This document shows positions 1 to 5,215 of a DNA stretch of 5,215 bases, piece after piece. The notes below the pieces were generated by a model. The model worked only from the letters and a program-made list of their open reading frames with translations, had not been told where the DNA came from and ran no database searches. Position 1 is the first letter of the stretch. Every line of letters begins with the position of its first letter. The DNA is from Gammaproteobacteria bacterium. Lineage in GTDB: Bacteria; Pseudomonadota; Gammaproteobacteria; UBA6429; Thiohalophilaceae. Made by a program: the position numbers and the translations under genes. The DNA is taken from the NCBI GenBank assembly GCA_024641445.1, contig JAHEDA010000190.1, forward strand, positions 1 through 5,215, written 5' to 3'.

Positions 1-121
1 CGAACAGGCCAATGAAGGCGAGGGCGAGCAGTGAAAAGAATAAAGGGGTATCAATGTGCCAACGGCGCATGATGCGTTGGCCACTGGTCAGGCGGGAATC
101 GTCAGCATAGCCGGTGCTCAT
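1..121 (-). CDS. rodA: RodA, SEDS-family peptidoglycan glycosyltransferase (N-terminal 40 residues, cut by window edge)
   Basis: RodA polymerises lipid II into glycan strands in the inner membrane and works as a pair with PBP2 (family knowledge). Only the N-terminus is visible: a polar stretch of about 20 residues (MSTGYADDSR...), then RRWHIDTPLFF at about 19-29 and the start of a first membrane helix (SLLALAFIGLF). A basic stretch followed by HID and a hydrophobic helix is the usual opening of proteobacterial RodA. The ATG at 121-119 overlaps the TGA of mrdA (120-118) as ATGA, and a strong GGAGG (minus strand, 129-133) lies 7 nt upstream inside the end of mrdA. This fixes the start and suggests translational coupling. 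The rest of the gene lies beyond position 1. The call rests on a short fragment plus its place directly after the PBP2 gene. Confidence 0.88.
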   Translation of the reverse strand, partial: MSTGYADDSRLTSGQRIMRRWHIDTPLFFSLLALAFIGLF

Positions 122-1980
122 TGCTTGGCCTCCGCAGGTGGTTTGAGGTAATAATCCATGACCTGTCGCGCGATCGGTGCGGCCACGGCACCACCACCAC
201 CACCGTGCTCAACGATGACCGCGATAGCGATACGAGGTGCATCGGCAGGCGCAAAGCCGATAAACAAGGCATGGTCGCGTAGGTGTTTCTCAACATCCTC
301 TTGAACATATTCTTCATCGGCTTTCATGCCAAACACCTGCGAGGTCCCTGTCTTGCCGGCGACGCGATAGGTGAGTCCGCGCGAAATTGAGCGAGCGGTG
401 CCGGTGGCACCGTGAATAACCTGTTGCATGGCCTGATGGATGTAGTCCCAATTCTGGTCATTGATATGCGGCACGCTGCTCTCGGGCTCGGTCGGCACAA
501 GCTGAAGTGTCTTGTCCTTTTGGTTCTGGATGGCGTGCAGGATGTGCGGTTTAATGAGTTGGCCGTTATTGGCCATGACGGCAGTGGCCTCGGCGAGTTG
601 GATGGGTGTGGCGAGGTTATAGCCCTGGCCGATGGAGGTGATGAGGGTCTCGCCGGGGTACCACACCTGGCCGTACATGCGCTTCTTCCACTCGCGTGAG
701 GGCACCAATCCACTTGCCTCTCCATCGAGATCTACGTGCGTCGGACTGCCGAGACCAAAATAGGTCAGATATTGGTTAATACTGTCGATACCCAGCACCT
801 GCGAGAGCTCATAAAAATAGACGTCGCAGGACTCCGTGATGGCACGATTCAAGTCGGTAATTCCATGTCCCCCCTTCTTCCAGTCGCGATAGGGACGTTC
901 CTCTTCTTTCAAAGTGAATGAACCGGTACAGGTTACGGTGTCATGGATTTTTATCTTGTTTAGTTCCAGTCCGGCAAGTCCCAAGAAGGGTTTGATGGTT
1001 GAACCCGGAGGGTATTGGCCGCGAACAGCGCGATTAAACAGTGGGCGTTCGGGGGAGTTGCTTAATTGTTGGTAGGTGTTGCTATCGAGGCCATTTACAA
1101 ACAGATTGGGGTCAAAGGTCGGCAGGCTGGTGAGGGCGAGTACCGATCCGTCATTGGGGTCGATTGCGACCATGGCCCCGGTGTTGGCACCAAAGGCCTT
1201 CTCGGCAATTTTCTGCATATTGACGTCGATGTTGAGATACAGGGAACGTCCTGGTTGCGGCAGCGTTCGTTCCAGCACCTGCAGGATACGTCCTTGGGCA
1301 TTTGTTTCGACCCGTTGCAGTCCGACGCTACCGTGCAAGACATCCTCGTAGATCTTCTCAATGCCGGTCTTACCAATGTTGCTGGAGGCACTGTAGTTGG
1401 AGGCATCAACCTTGCGTAGCTCCTGTTCACTGATGCGCCCGACATATCCGACGATGTGGGCGGTCAGGGCACCTTGTGGATAGTGCCGGTTTAGTTCGGC
1501 CTTGATCTGCACGCCAGGAAGGCGATAGTTATTTACCGATACACGAGCAACTTCCGCATCATTGAGCTGCACCCGTAAGGGAATACCCTCAAAGCGGCGT
1601 TTGCGTTCCACTCGGCTTCTAAAGCCCTTGATATCGTCATCGGTGAGCAGGATGAGTTTTTGCAGTGTCGCCAGGGTGGCGTCCATGTCGGGTACGCGTT
1701 CCGGGACTAACTCCACGCTGAAGCTGGGGAGGTTCTGTGCAAGCAGAACGCCATTGCGGTCGTAAATAAGGCCGCGGGTGGGGGGGATCGGGAGAATGTT
1801 GACGCGATTATTATCTGACAGGGTGGTGTAGTGCTCGTGGTCAATGATTTGCAGAAAGAACAGCCGTACCAAAAGAAAAATAAACAGGATGCCAATCAGG
1901 AACACCGCCACCAGCAGGCGCTGATTAAAGATGCGGGTTTCCCGGAAGTGATCGCGGAGTGTGGCGTGATTCTTCGCCAT
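118..1980 (-). CDS. mrdA: Penicillin-binding protein 2, elongasome peptidoglycan DD-transpeptidase
   Basis: PBP2 is a class B PBP that crosslinks new side-wall peptidoglycan with RodA and MreC; it is the target of mecillinam (family knowledge). The 620 residues are near the usual length (E. coli about 633). Order: cytoplasmic tail 1-19, membrane anchor about 20-46, PBP dimer (pedestal) domain from the PPTRGLIYDRNG motif at 66-77 to about 240, then the transpeptidase domain. The active-site motifs are all present: S327-T-I-K330 (nucleophile Ser327), S384-C-D386 and K543-T-G-T. Residues C351, D366, H372 and C385 fall where the zinc ligands of Acinetobacter PBP2 are expected, with Cys in place of the first Asp (see findings). 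Five glycines at 593-597 come from a perfect (GGT)5 run. The ATG lies 9 bp after the mreD stop, and AGGTAA spanning that stop can serve as ribosome binding site. The 3' end overlaps rodA by 4 bp. No defect is seen. Confidence 0.98.
   Translation of the reverse strand: MAKNHATLRDHFRETRIFNQRLLVAVFLIGILFIFLLVRLFFLQIIDHEHYTTLSDNNRVNILPIPPTRGLIYDRNGVLLAQNLPSFSVELVPERVPDMDATLATLQKLILLTDDDIKGFRSRVERKRRFEGIPLRVQLNDAEVARVSVNNYRLPGVQIKAELNRHYPQGALTAHIVGYVGRISEQELRKVDASNYSASSNIGKTGIEKIYEDVLHGSVGLQRVETNAQGRILQVLERTLPQPGRSLYLNIDVNMQKIAEKAFGANTGAMVAIDPNDGSVLALTSLPTFDPNLFVNGLDSNTYQQLSNSPERPLFNRAVRGQYPPGSTIKPFLGLAGLELNKIKIHDTVTCTGSFTLKEEERPYRDWKKGGHGITDLNRAITESCDVYFYELSQVLGIDSINQYLTYFGLGSPTHVDLDGEASGLVPSREWKKRMYGQVWYPGETLITSIGQGYNLATPIQLAEATAVMANNGQLIKPHILHAIQNQKDKTLQLVPTEPESSVPHINDQNWDYIHQAMQQVIHGATGTARSISRGLTYRVAGKTGTSQVFGMKADEEYVQEDVEKHLRDHALFIGFAPADAPRIAIAVIVEHGGGGGAVAAPIARQVMDYYLKPPAEAKQ
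190..204 (-). repeat. (GGT)5 trinucleotide run inside mrdA
   Basis: Five perfect GGT codons in the coding sense (ACC on the plus strand) encode Gly593-Gly597 near the C-terminus of PBP2, between EH and AVAAP. Glycine-rich sequence at this place is normal in the family; the unusual point is that a single codon is repeated without variation, which could slip in steps of one residue without breaking the frame. Confidence 0.8.
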
Positions 1981-1989
1981 GCGGCTGTA

Positions 1990-2475
1990 TTACCTGATGT
2001 GAAAGTGACGGCGTAGAAACCGCAGGGCATGGAATACGGGTGGCCAAAGGACAGCCGTCATAATGGACGCCATCAATATGCCTGAGAAATTGGGGGCGTG
2101 ATCGGAAATGCCCATGACCCAGGCGATAATAAAAAAATAGGCCGCGACCAATCCAAATACGACTCCTGCCTGTTGGCCGACGGGGAAATTACGGATACGT
2201 TGGTGCAGGGTGATGGTCAGGTAGGCCACAACCGACATGGCCAGCGCGTGTTGGCCGAGGAGTGAGTCGCGCGCAACGTCAAGAAACAGACCAGCTATCC
2301 AGCCATAACCCACACTCACGCGTGAAGGGAGTGCCAGGCACCAGTAGATCAGGGCCATTACCATCCACTCGGGTCGTAGCACTTCGAGCCATCCGGGCAG
2401 GGGGATCGAGGTCAGCAGGAGGCCTGCCAGAAAACTTAGAAAAATATACCAGCCACCTTGTTGTCCCTGCTTCAT
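1990..2475 (-). CDS. mreD: Rod shape-determining membrane protein MreD
   Basis: MreD is a small polytopic inner-membrane protein that binds MreC and is needed for the rod shape (family knowledge). The 161 residues match the usual size (E. coli 162). There are about five or six hydrophobic segments (roughly 9-25, 36-49, 56-66, 77-90, 103-122 and 132-150). Family-like blocks are RPEWMVMALIYW at 34-45, GWIAGLFLDV at 58-67 directly followed by a SLLGQHAL turn at 71-78, and a basic tail (LRFLRRHFHIR). The start ATG (2475-2473) overlaps the mreC TGA (2474-2472) as ATGA; GGAG on the minus strand at 2484-2487, 8 nt upstream, is a good ribosome binding site inside mreC. Nothing is odd in the protein. 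In pseudomonads maf and rng usually follow mreD; here mrdA follows directly. Confidence 0.95.
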   Translation of the reverse strand: MKQGQQGGWYIFLSFLAGLLLTSIPLPGWLEVLRPEWMVMALIYWCLALPSRVSVGYGWIAGLFLDVARDSLLGQHALAMSVVAYLTITLHQRIRNFPVGQQAGVVFGLVAAYFFIIAWVMGISDHAPNFSGILMASIMTAVLWPPVFHALRFLRRHFHIR

Positions 2476-3410
2476 GGTGTCTGCTCCGCCTGTTGATATT
2501 GCTGACAGGGATTGGGGCCTGTAGCGCTGGCGGTGTGTGTCTGCTCAGGCCACACCAACAAGACCTCGCGGTTGTGATTTAGTCGAGCCGAGGGTTTGGC
2601 GATAATCTGCGCGAAGGGCAGGCTGGGGTCGGTCGTGATCTCGGATATCTCCCCCACCGGATATCCGGCGGGAAACACGCAGCCCAGGCCAGAGGTAAGC
2701 AGTAAGTCACCCACTTGTACATCGGCGTTGTTGGGTATGTGCGGGAGTGACAGTCTATTTTCTTGTCCCGTTCCCTCGGCAATCGCACGCATACCATTGC
2801 GATTGATCATCACCGGTAGGGCATGGCTGGGGTCGGTAATGAGCAGGGCCGTGCTGGTAAAAGGTGTGACGGTCTTCACCTGACCCATGATGCCACGGGC
2901 ATCGATGAGCGGCTGCCCGACATAGACGCCATCGCGTTCGCCCTTGCTGAGCAGGAGCTGGCGTTTATAGGGGTCAAGGTCGACGGTGAGGATCTCGGCG
3001 ATCAGCACCTTTTGACCGATACGCTTGGACGAGTCCAACAGCGAACGCAGGTGCAGATTTTCAGTCTGCAAAAAGGTCAGGCGCTGAAGGTCGGCACGGA
3101 GCAACTCATTTTGTGTACGCAGGGTATCGAGTTCGTCTTGCATGCCGCGACGCGTGCGAAAGGTGTCGGTGGCCCATCCTCCCACATCAGAGGGGACATT
3201 CATCAGGTAGCGAAATGGGTAGATCAACACCGACAGGGCCGACCGCAAATTATCGGCGTGGTGGAAGCGATGGTCCAGGACCATCAGAGAGACGGAGAGC
3301 ACGCTAACCAGCAGGAGCCGTGTATTAACGGAGGGTCCTTGTAAGAATAACTGTTTAACGGCCGGGTCCTCTCGATTGCATTCGTCATCCTGATTGTAAA
3401 GCGGGGCCAT
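2472..3410 (-). CDS. mreC: Rod shape-determining protein MreC
   Basis: MreC is a single-pass inner-membrane protein whose periplasmic part links MreB/MreD to PBP2 and activates PBP2-RodA (family knowledge). In the 312-residue reading: N-terminal extension 1-17, conserved opening VKQLFLQGPS at 18-27, membrane helix about 31-46, coiled coil about 86-126, and a beta-rich domain about 135-288 with GVYVGQPLIDARGIMGQV at 161-178 and GDLLLTSGLGCVFPAGYPVG at 234-253. Cys244 stands where Gly is usual. The tail 289-312 is Gln/Thr/Ala-rich and looks disordered. The start is uncertain. The ATG at 3410 is the only standard in-frame start before the membrane helix, but it sits inside a perfect hairpin with a poor ribosome binding site and adds an acidic, Cys-containing extension that relatives appear to lack. 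Relatives usually begin at the equivalent of Val18, which here is GTT preceded by GAGAGGA. The 3' end overlaps mreD by 4 bp. Confidence 0.95.
   Translation of the reverse strand: MAPLYNQDDECNREDPAVKQLFLQGPSVNTRLLLVSVLSVSLMVLDHRFHHADNLRSALSVLIYPFRYLMNVPSDVGGWATDTFRTRRGMQDELDTLRTQNELLRADLQRLTFLQTENLHLRSLLDSSKRIGQKVLIAEILTVDLDPYKRQLLLSKGERDGVYVGQPLIDARGIMGQVKTVTPFTSTALLITDPSHALPVMINRNGMRAIAEGTGQENRLSLPHIPNNADVQVGDLLLTSGLGCVFPAGYPVGEISEITTDPSLPFAQIIAKPSARLNHNREVLLVWPEQTHTASATGPNPCQQYQQAEQTP
3357..3373 (-). promoter_or_regulatory. Strong Shine-Dalgarno sequence before the conserved MreC opening (GTT codon)
   Basis: On the minus strand GAGAGGA (3367-3373) stands 7 nt before GTT (3359-3357), the codon for Val18 of the long mreC reading, where the family-conserved VKQLFLQGPS opening begins. 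Spacing and sequence are what a real start would have, but GTT is not a standard initiation codon. Initiation here would give a 295-residue protein. The purine run could also be chance within coding sequence. Confidence 0.4.
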
Positions 3411-3420
3411 CCTGGCCCCG
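3402..3420 (-). terminator. GC-rich hairpin between mreB and mreC; possible weak terminator or attenuator
   Basis: CGGGGCCA and TGGCCCCG form a perfect 8-bp inverted repeat around a 3-nt loop. In the mreB sense it is preceded by AAA and followed by CTTTACAAT, so it has an A-flank and a GC stem but only a three-T tail. That is too short for a confident intrinsic terminator. It would suit partial termination after mreB, lowering mreCD-mrdA-rodA relative to mreB, which is needed in larger amounts. It also contains the annotated mreC ATG (3410-3408) in the loop and the second stem arm, so it might instead limit translation. Confidence 0.4.
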
Positions 3421-3478
3421 TTTGCGAGTGCTACATCAACAACTATGAACTACGGGCTCTTCCGAATCCAGCCAGGAA

Positions 3479-4525
3479 TTACTCAGTCGTCAGGAATTCG
3501 CTACCGTGTTCATCGATCATCTCCAACGCACGACCACCACCACGCGCGACGCAGGTGAGGGGGTCTTCGGCGATGATGACTGGTAGACCGGTCTCCTCCA
3601 TCAGCAGACGATCCAGGTTCTTCAGCAGTGCGCCACCGCCAGTGAGGACCATGCCGCGTTCGGAAATGTCGGCCGCCAGTTCGGGGGGCGTTTGCTCCAG
3701 CGCGGTCTTCACCGCGCTGACGATACCGGAGAGGGGTTCTTGCAGGGCCTCCAGCACTTCATTACTGTTAATAGTGAAGCGGCGGGGAACGCCCTCGGCC
3801 AGATTACGGCCACGGACCTCCATCTCTTTCACTTCACTGACCGGGTAGGCTGTGCCGATCTCTTTCTTGATGCGCTCGGCGGTAGACTCACCGATGAGGC
3901 TGCCGTAGTTACGACGAATGTAGTTGATGATGGCCTCATCAAGGCGGTCGCCACCAATGCGCACTGAAGCAGAATAAACGATACCACTAAGTGAGAGCAC
4001 GGCAACCTCGGTGGTACCACCACCAATATCGACCACCATTGAACCACTGGCGTCGGCGATGGGCATGCCGGCACCGATGGCAGCGGCCATGGGCTCATCA
4101 ATCAGAAACACCTCGCGGGCACCTGCGCCGGCGGCAGATTCACGAATGGCGCGGCGTTCAACCTGGGTTGAGCCACAAGGTACGCAAATAAGGACACGGG
4201 GACTGGGGCGGAAGAAACGGGTCTCATGTACCTTGCGAATGAAATACTGCAGCATCTTCTCGGTCACGGTGAAATCGGCGATTACGCCGTCTTTCATGGG
4301 GCGGATGGCCACGATGTTACCCGGCGTTCGGCCGAGCATGCGCTTGGCCTCCATGCCGACGGCGGCGATACTCTTGGGACCGCCGGGACCGCGCTCCTGG
4401 CGGATCGCGACGACGGATGGCTCATTAAGGACAATGCCTTGCCCCTTCACATAGATAAGTGTGTTGGCGGTGCCAAGGTCGATGGAGATATCGTTGGAGA
4501 ACATTCCCCGGAAACTGTTGAACAT
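3479..4525 (-). CDS. mreB: Rod shape-determining actin homologue MreB
   Basis: MreB is a bacterial actin that forms membrane-bound antiparallel double filaments and orients the elongasome around the cell (family knowledge). The 348 residues are close to the E. coli protein (347), with one extra residue in the RGPGGPKS loop at 45-52. Visible motifs: amphipathic N-terminal membrane anchor MFNSFRGMFSND (1-12), phosphate-1 loop DLGTANT (16-22), IDEP with the probable catalytic Glu144 (142-145), phosphate-2 loop DIGGGTTE (166-173), TGGGALL of the adenosine site (295-301) and DPLTCVARGGG (321-331). The start gives the expected N-terminus; AGGAAG (minus strand, 4537-4542) lies 11 nt upstream, a little far but usable. 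It is the first gene of the operon, with its own candidate promoter upstream and a hairpin downstream. No defect is seen. Confidence 0.99.
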   Translation of the reverse strand: MFNSFRGMFSNDISIDLGTANTLIYVKGQGIVLNEPSVVAIRQERGPGGPKSIAAVGMEAKRMLGRTPGNIVAIRPMKDGVIADFTVTEKMLQYFIRKVHETRFFRPSPRVLICVPCGSTQVERRAIRESAAGAGAREVFLIDEPMAAAIGAGMPIADASGSMVVDIGGGTTEVAVLSLSGIVYSASVRIGGDRLDEAIINYIRRNYGSLIGESTAERIKKEIGTAYPVSEVKEMEVRGRNLAEGVPRRFTINSNEVLEALQEPLSGIVSAVKTALEQTPPELAADISERGMVLTGGGALLKNLDRLLMEETGLPVIIAEDPLTCVARGGGRALEMIDEHGSEFLTTE

Positions 4526-4570
4526 ATATGCTAATTCTTCCTGTCGTAAGTTATGATTCGGTCTGCACCA

Positions 4571-4608
4571 GTCCGATTTGAAGCCCGACTACTTTAATCA
4601 AGCCGGAC
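4571..4608. repeat. Cluster of three related 11-mers forming an imperfect dyad upstream of mreB
   Basis: GTCCGATTTGA on the plus strand (4571-4581) and GTCCGGCTTGA on the minus strand (4598-4608) are inverted copies matching at 9 of 11 positions. A third copy on the minus strand, GTCGGGCTTCA (4579-4589), matches the second at 9 of 11 and is offset from it by 19 bp as a direct repeat. The cluster covers the -10 element and expected start point of the candidate mreB promoter, so it could be an operator, or a hairpin in any longer transcript. I do not recognise it as a site for a known regulator. Confidence 0.45.
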
Positions 4609-4619
4609 CCTTTGGGCAA
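4591..4619 (-). promoter_or_regulatory. Candidate sigma70-type promoter for mreB
   Basis: On the minus strand TTGCCC (4614-4619) and TAAAGT (4591-4596) are separated by exactly 17 bp; each hexamer matches its consensus (TTGACA, TATAAT) at four of six positions. Transcription would start near 4584, leaving a leader of about 60 nt before the mreB ATG. This is the best pair I found by eye in the divergent region. For gatC I see no convincing pair: TTTAAT at 4593-4598 resembles a -10 box on the plus strand but has no fitting -35. Confidence 0.4.
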
Positions 4620-4686
4620 GCAATCACTTATGTTAAGTTACCGCTTTTGTTTTTCCCGTCACAGCGATACACCTGCGGAGTAAGGC

Positions 4687-4974
4687 ATGGCCCTCAATAG
4701 CGATGAAGTACGCAAGATTGCCCACCTGGCGCGACTGGCGATCAATGACGCCGATATCCCTGAATACGCCAGGAATCTCTCCAACATATTGGGACTGGTG
4801 GAGCAAATGAGCGCCATTAACACGCAAGGCGTGGCCCCCATGGCGCACCCGTTGGACGTGAGTCAGCGCCTGCGCGAAGACCAGGTAAGTGAGTCAAACC
4901 AACGTGAGCACTTCCAGCAGATCGCCCCGCAGGTGGAGGCCGGATTGTATCTGGTGCCAAAGGTTATCGAATAA
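4687..4974 (+). CDS. gatC: Glutamyl-tRNA(Gln)/aspartyl-tRNA(Asn) amidotransferase subunit C
   Basis: GatC is the small subunit that wraps around and stabilises GatA in the cytoplasmic GatCAB complex, which amidates Glu-tRNA(Gln) or Asp-tRNA(Asn) (family knowledge). The 95 residues have the family length and its landmarks: an N-terminal helix with VRKIAHLARLAI (8-19), LSNILGLVEQMSAINTQGV (31-49), the APMAHPL turn (50-56), LREDQV (62-67) and the closing GLYLVPKVIE (86-95). GGAG at 4677-4680, 6 nt before the ATG, supports the start. It is divergent from mreB and is followed after 42 bp by gatA. Which of the two tRNAs is served depends on whether the genome also has glnS and asnS, which cannot be seen here. 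Confidence 0.97.
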   Translation: MALNSDEVRKIAHLARLAINDADIPEYARNLSNILGLVEQMSAINTQGVAPMAHPLDVSQRLREDQVSESNQREHFQQIAPQVEAGLYLVPKVIE

Positions 4975-5016
4975 ATACCCTCCCGACTTTAGAAATCTTA
5001 TAAATAGAGTGAAACC

Positions 5017-5215
5017 ATGCACGAAACGTCTCTGGCCACGCTAAGCCAAGGGTTGCAAAAGGGCGAGTTCTCAAGTGAAGAACTGACCCAGTCATATCTG
5101 CAACGCATTGAAAAATACGATAAAAGCCTCAATAGTTTTATCACGGTGACCCCTGAACAGGCCTTTGCCCAGGCGCGCGCCGCCGATGCCGCACGTAAGG
5201 CCGGCAAGGCCGGAC
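5017..5215 (+). CDS. gatA: Glutamyl-tRNA(Gln)/aspartyl-tRNA(Asn) amidotransferase subunit A (N-terminal 66 residues, cut by window edge)
   Basis: GatA is the amidase subunit that releases ammonia from glutamine and channels it to GatB (family knowledge). The visible part reads MHETSLATLSQGL, then FSSEELTQSYLQRIEKYD (18-35), LNSFITVTPEQAFAQA (38-53) and an Ala/Arg-rich helix, the standard opening of GatA. The catalytic Lys-cisSer-Ser triad and amidase signature lie beyond the window. The ribosome binding site is weak (GAGT at 5007-5010, 7 nt before the ATG), and the 42-bp gap after gatC is AT-rich. Close spacing and the same strand indicate one operon with gatC, probably with gatB next. Confidence 0.95.
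   Translation, partial: MHETSLATLSQGLQKGEFSSEELTQSYLQRIEKYDKSLNSFITVTPEQAFAQARAADAARKAGKAG

Noticed and set aside
412..699. Plus-strand open frame of 95 codons opposite mrdA
   Set aside because: Fully antisense to the PBP2 transpeptidase domain and unlike any family I know.
2823..3344. Plus-strand open frame of 173 codons opposite mreC
   Set aside because: It lies wholly antisense to a clearly recognised mreC, shows no recognisable domain and has no convincing ribosome binding site; it is explained as a shadow of the coding strand.
3374..3400. Short frame (ATG CAA TCG ...) with a stop overlapping the mreC GTT codon, as a leader peptide
   Set aside because: Only eight codons, no ribosome binding site of its own, and frames of this size are expected by chance.
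4011..4454. Plus-strand open frame of 147 codons opposite mreB
   Set aside because: Antisense to highly conserved mreB, with low-complexity Arg/Ala/Met-rich content typical of a shadow frame.
4633..4848. Minus-strand open frame of 71 codons overlapping gatC
   Set aside because: It runs against the first half of gatC and into the promoter region; gatC has clear family motifs and a good ribosome binding site, this frame has neither.
4999..5004. TATAAA between gatC and gatA as a separate gatA promoter
   Set aside because: No -35 element lies at a suitable distance, and the 42-bp gap is ordinary inside a gatCAB operon.

Overview
The window holds a proteobacterial cell-elongation operon on the minus strand and, divergent from it on the plus strand, the start of a gatCAB operon. 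The proteins most resemble those of Gammaproteobacteria: MreB follows the E. coli protein almost along its whole length and MreC begins its conserved part in the usual gammaproteobacterial way. The gene order mreB-mreC-mreD-mrdA-rodA with gatC divergent from mreB is, from general knowledge, found in several gamma- and betaproteobacterial lineages. I cannot name a genus. All complete genes look intact, and I see no RNA gene, insertion sequence, CRISPR array or sign of recent transfer.

Minus strand, in order of transcription: mreB (3479-4525), a 68-bp gap containing a strong hairpin, mreC (2472-3410), mreD (1990-2475), mrdA/PBP2 (118-1980) and the first 40 codons of rodA (1-121, cut by the window edge). 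From mreC onward the genes are tightly packed: mreC/mreD and mrdA/rodA share ATGA overlaps, and mreD and mrdA are 9 bp apart. Together they encode the elongasome (Rod complex). MreB filaments, the membrane scaffold MreC/MreD, the transpeptidase PBP2 and the SEDS glycosyltransferase RodA make side-wall peptidoglycan, so the cell is expected to be rod-shaped.

Plus strand: gatC (4687-4974) and the N-terminal 66 codons of gatA (from 5017). They belong to the GatCAB amidotransferase, which completes Gln-tRNA(Gln) and/or Asn-tRNA(Asn) by transamidation. gatB presumably follows outside the window.

The 161-bp divergent region (4526-4686) carries a plausible sigma70-type promoter for mreB, overlapped by a cluster of three related 11-mers that form an imperfect dyad. 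No stretch over 300 bp lacks a gene. I found no evidence of a new system. The points most worth a second look are the start of mreC (its ATG lies inside a hairpin, while a strong Shine-Dalgarno sequence precedes a GTT codon), the hairpin between mreB and mreC, a Cys-for-Asp exchange in the predicted zinc site of PBP2, and the repeat cluster over the mreB promoter.
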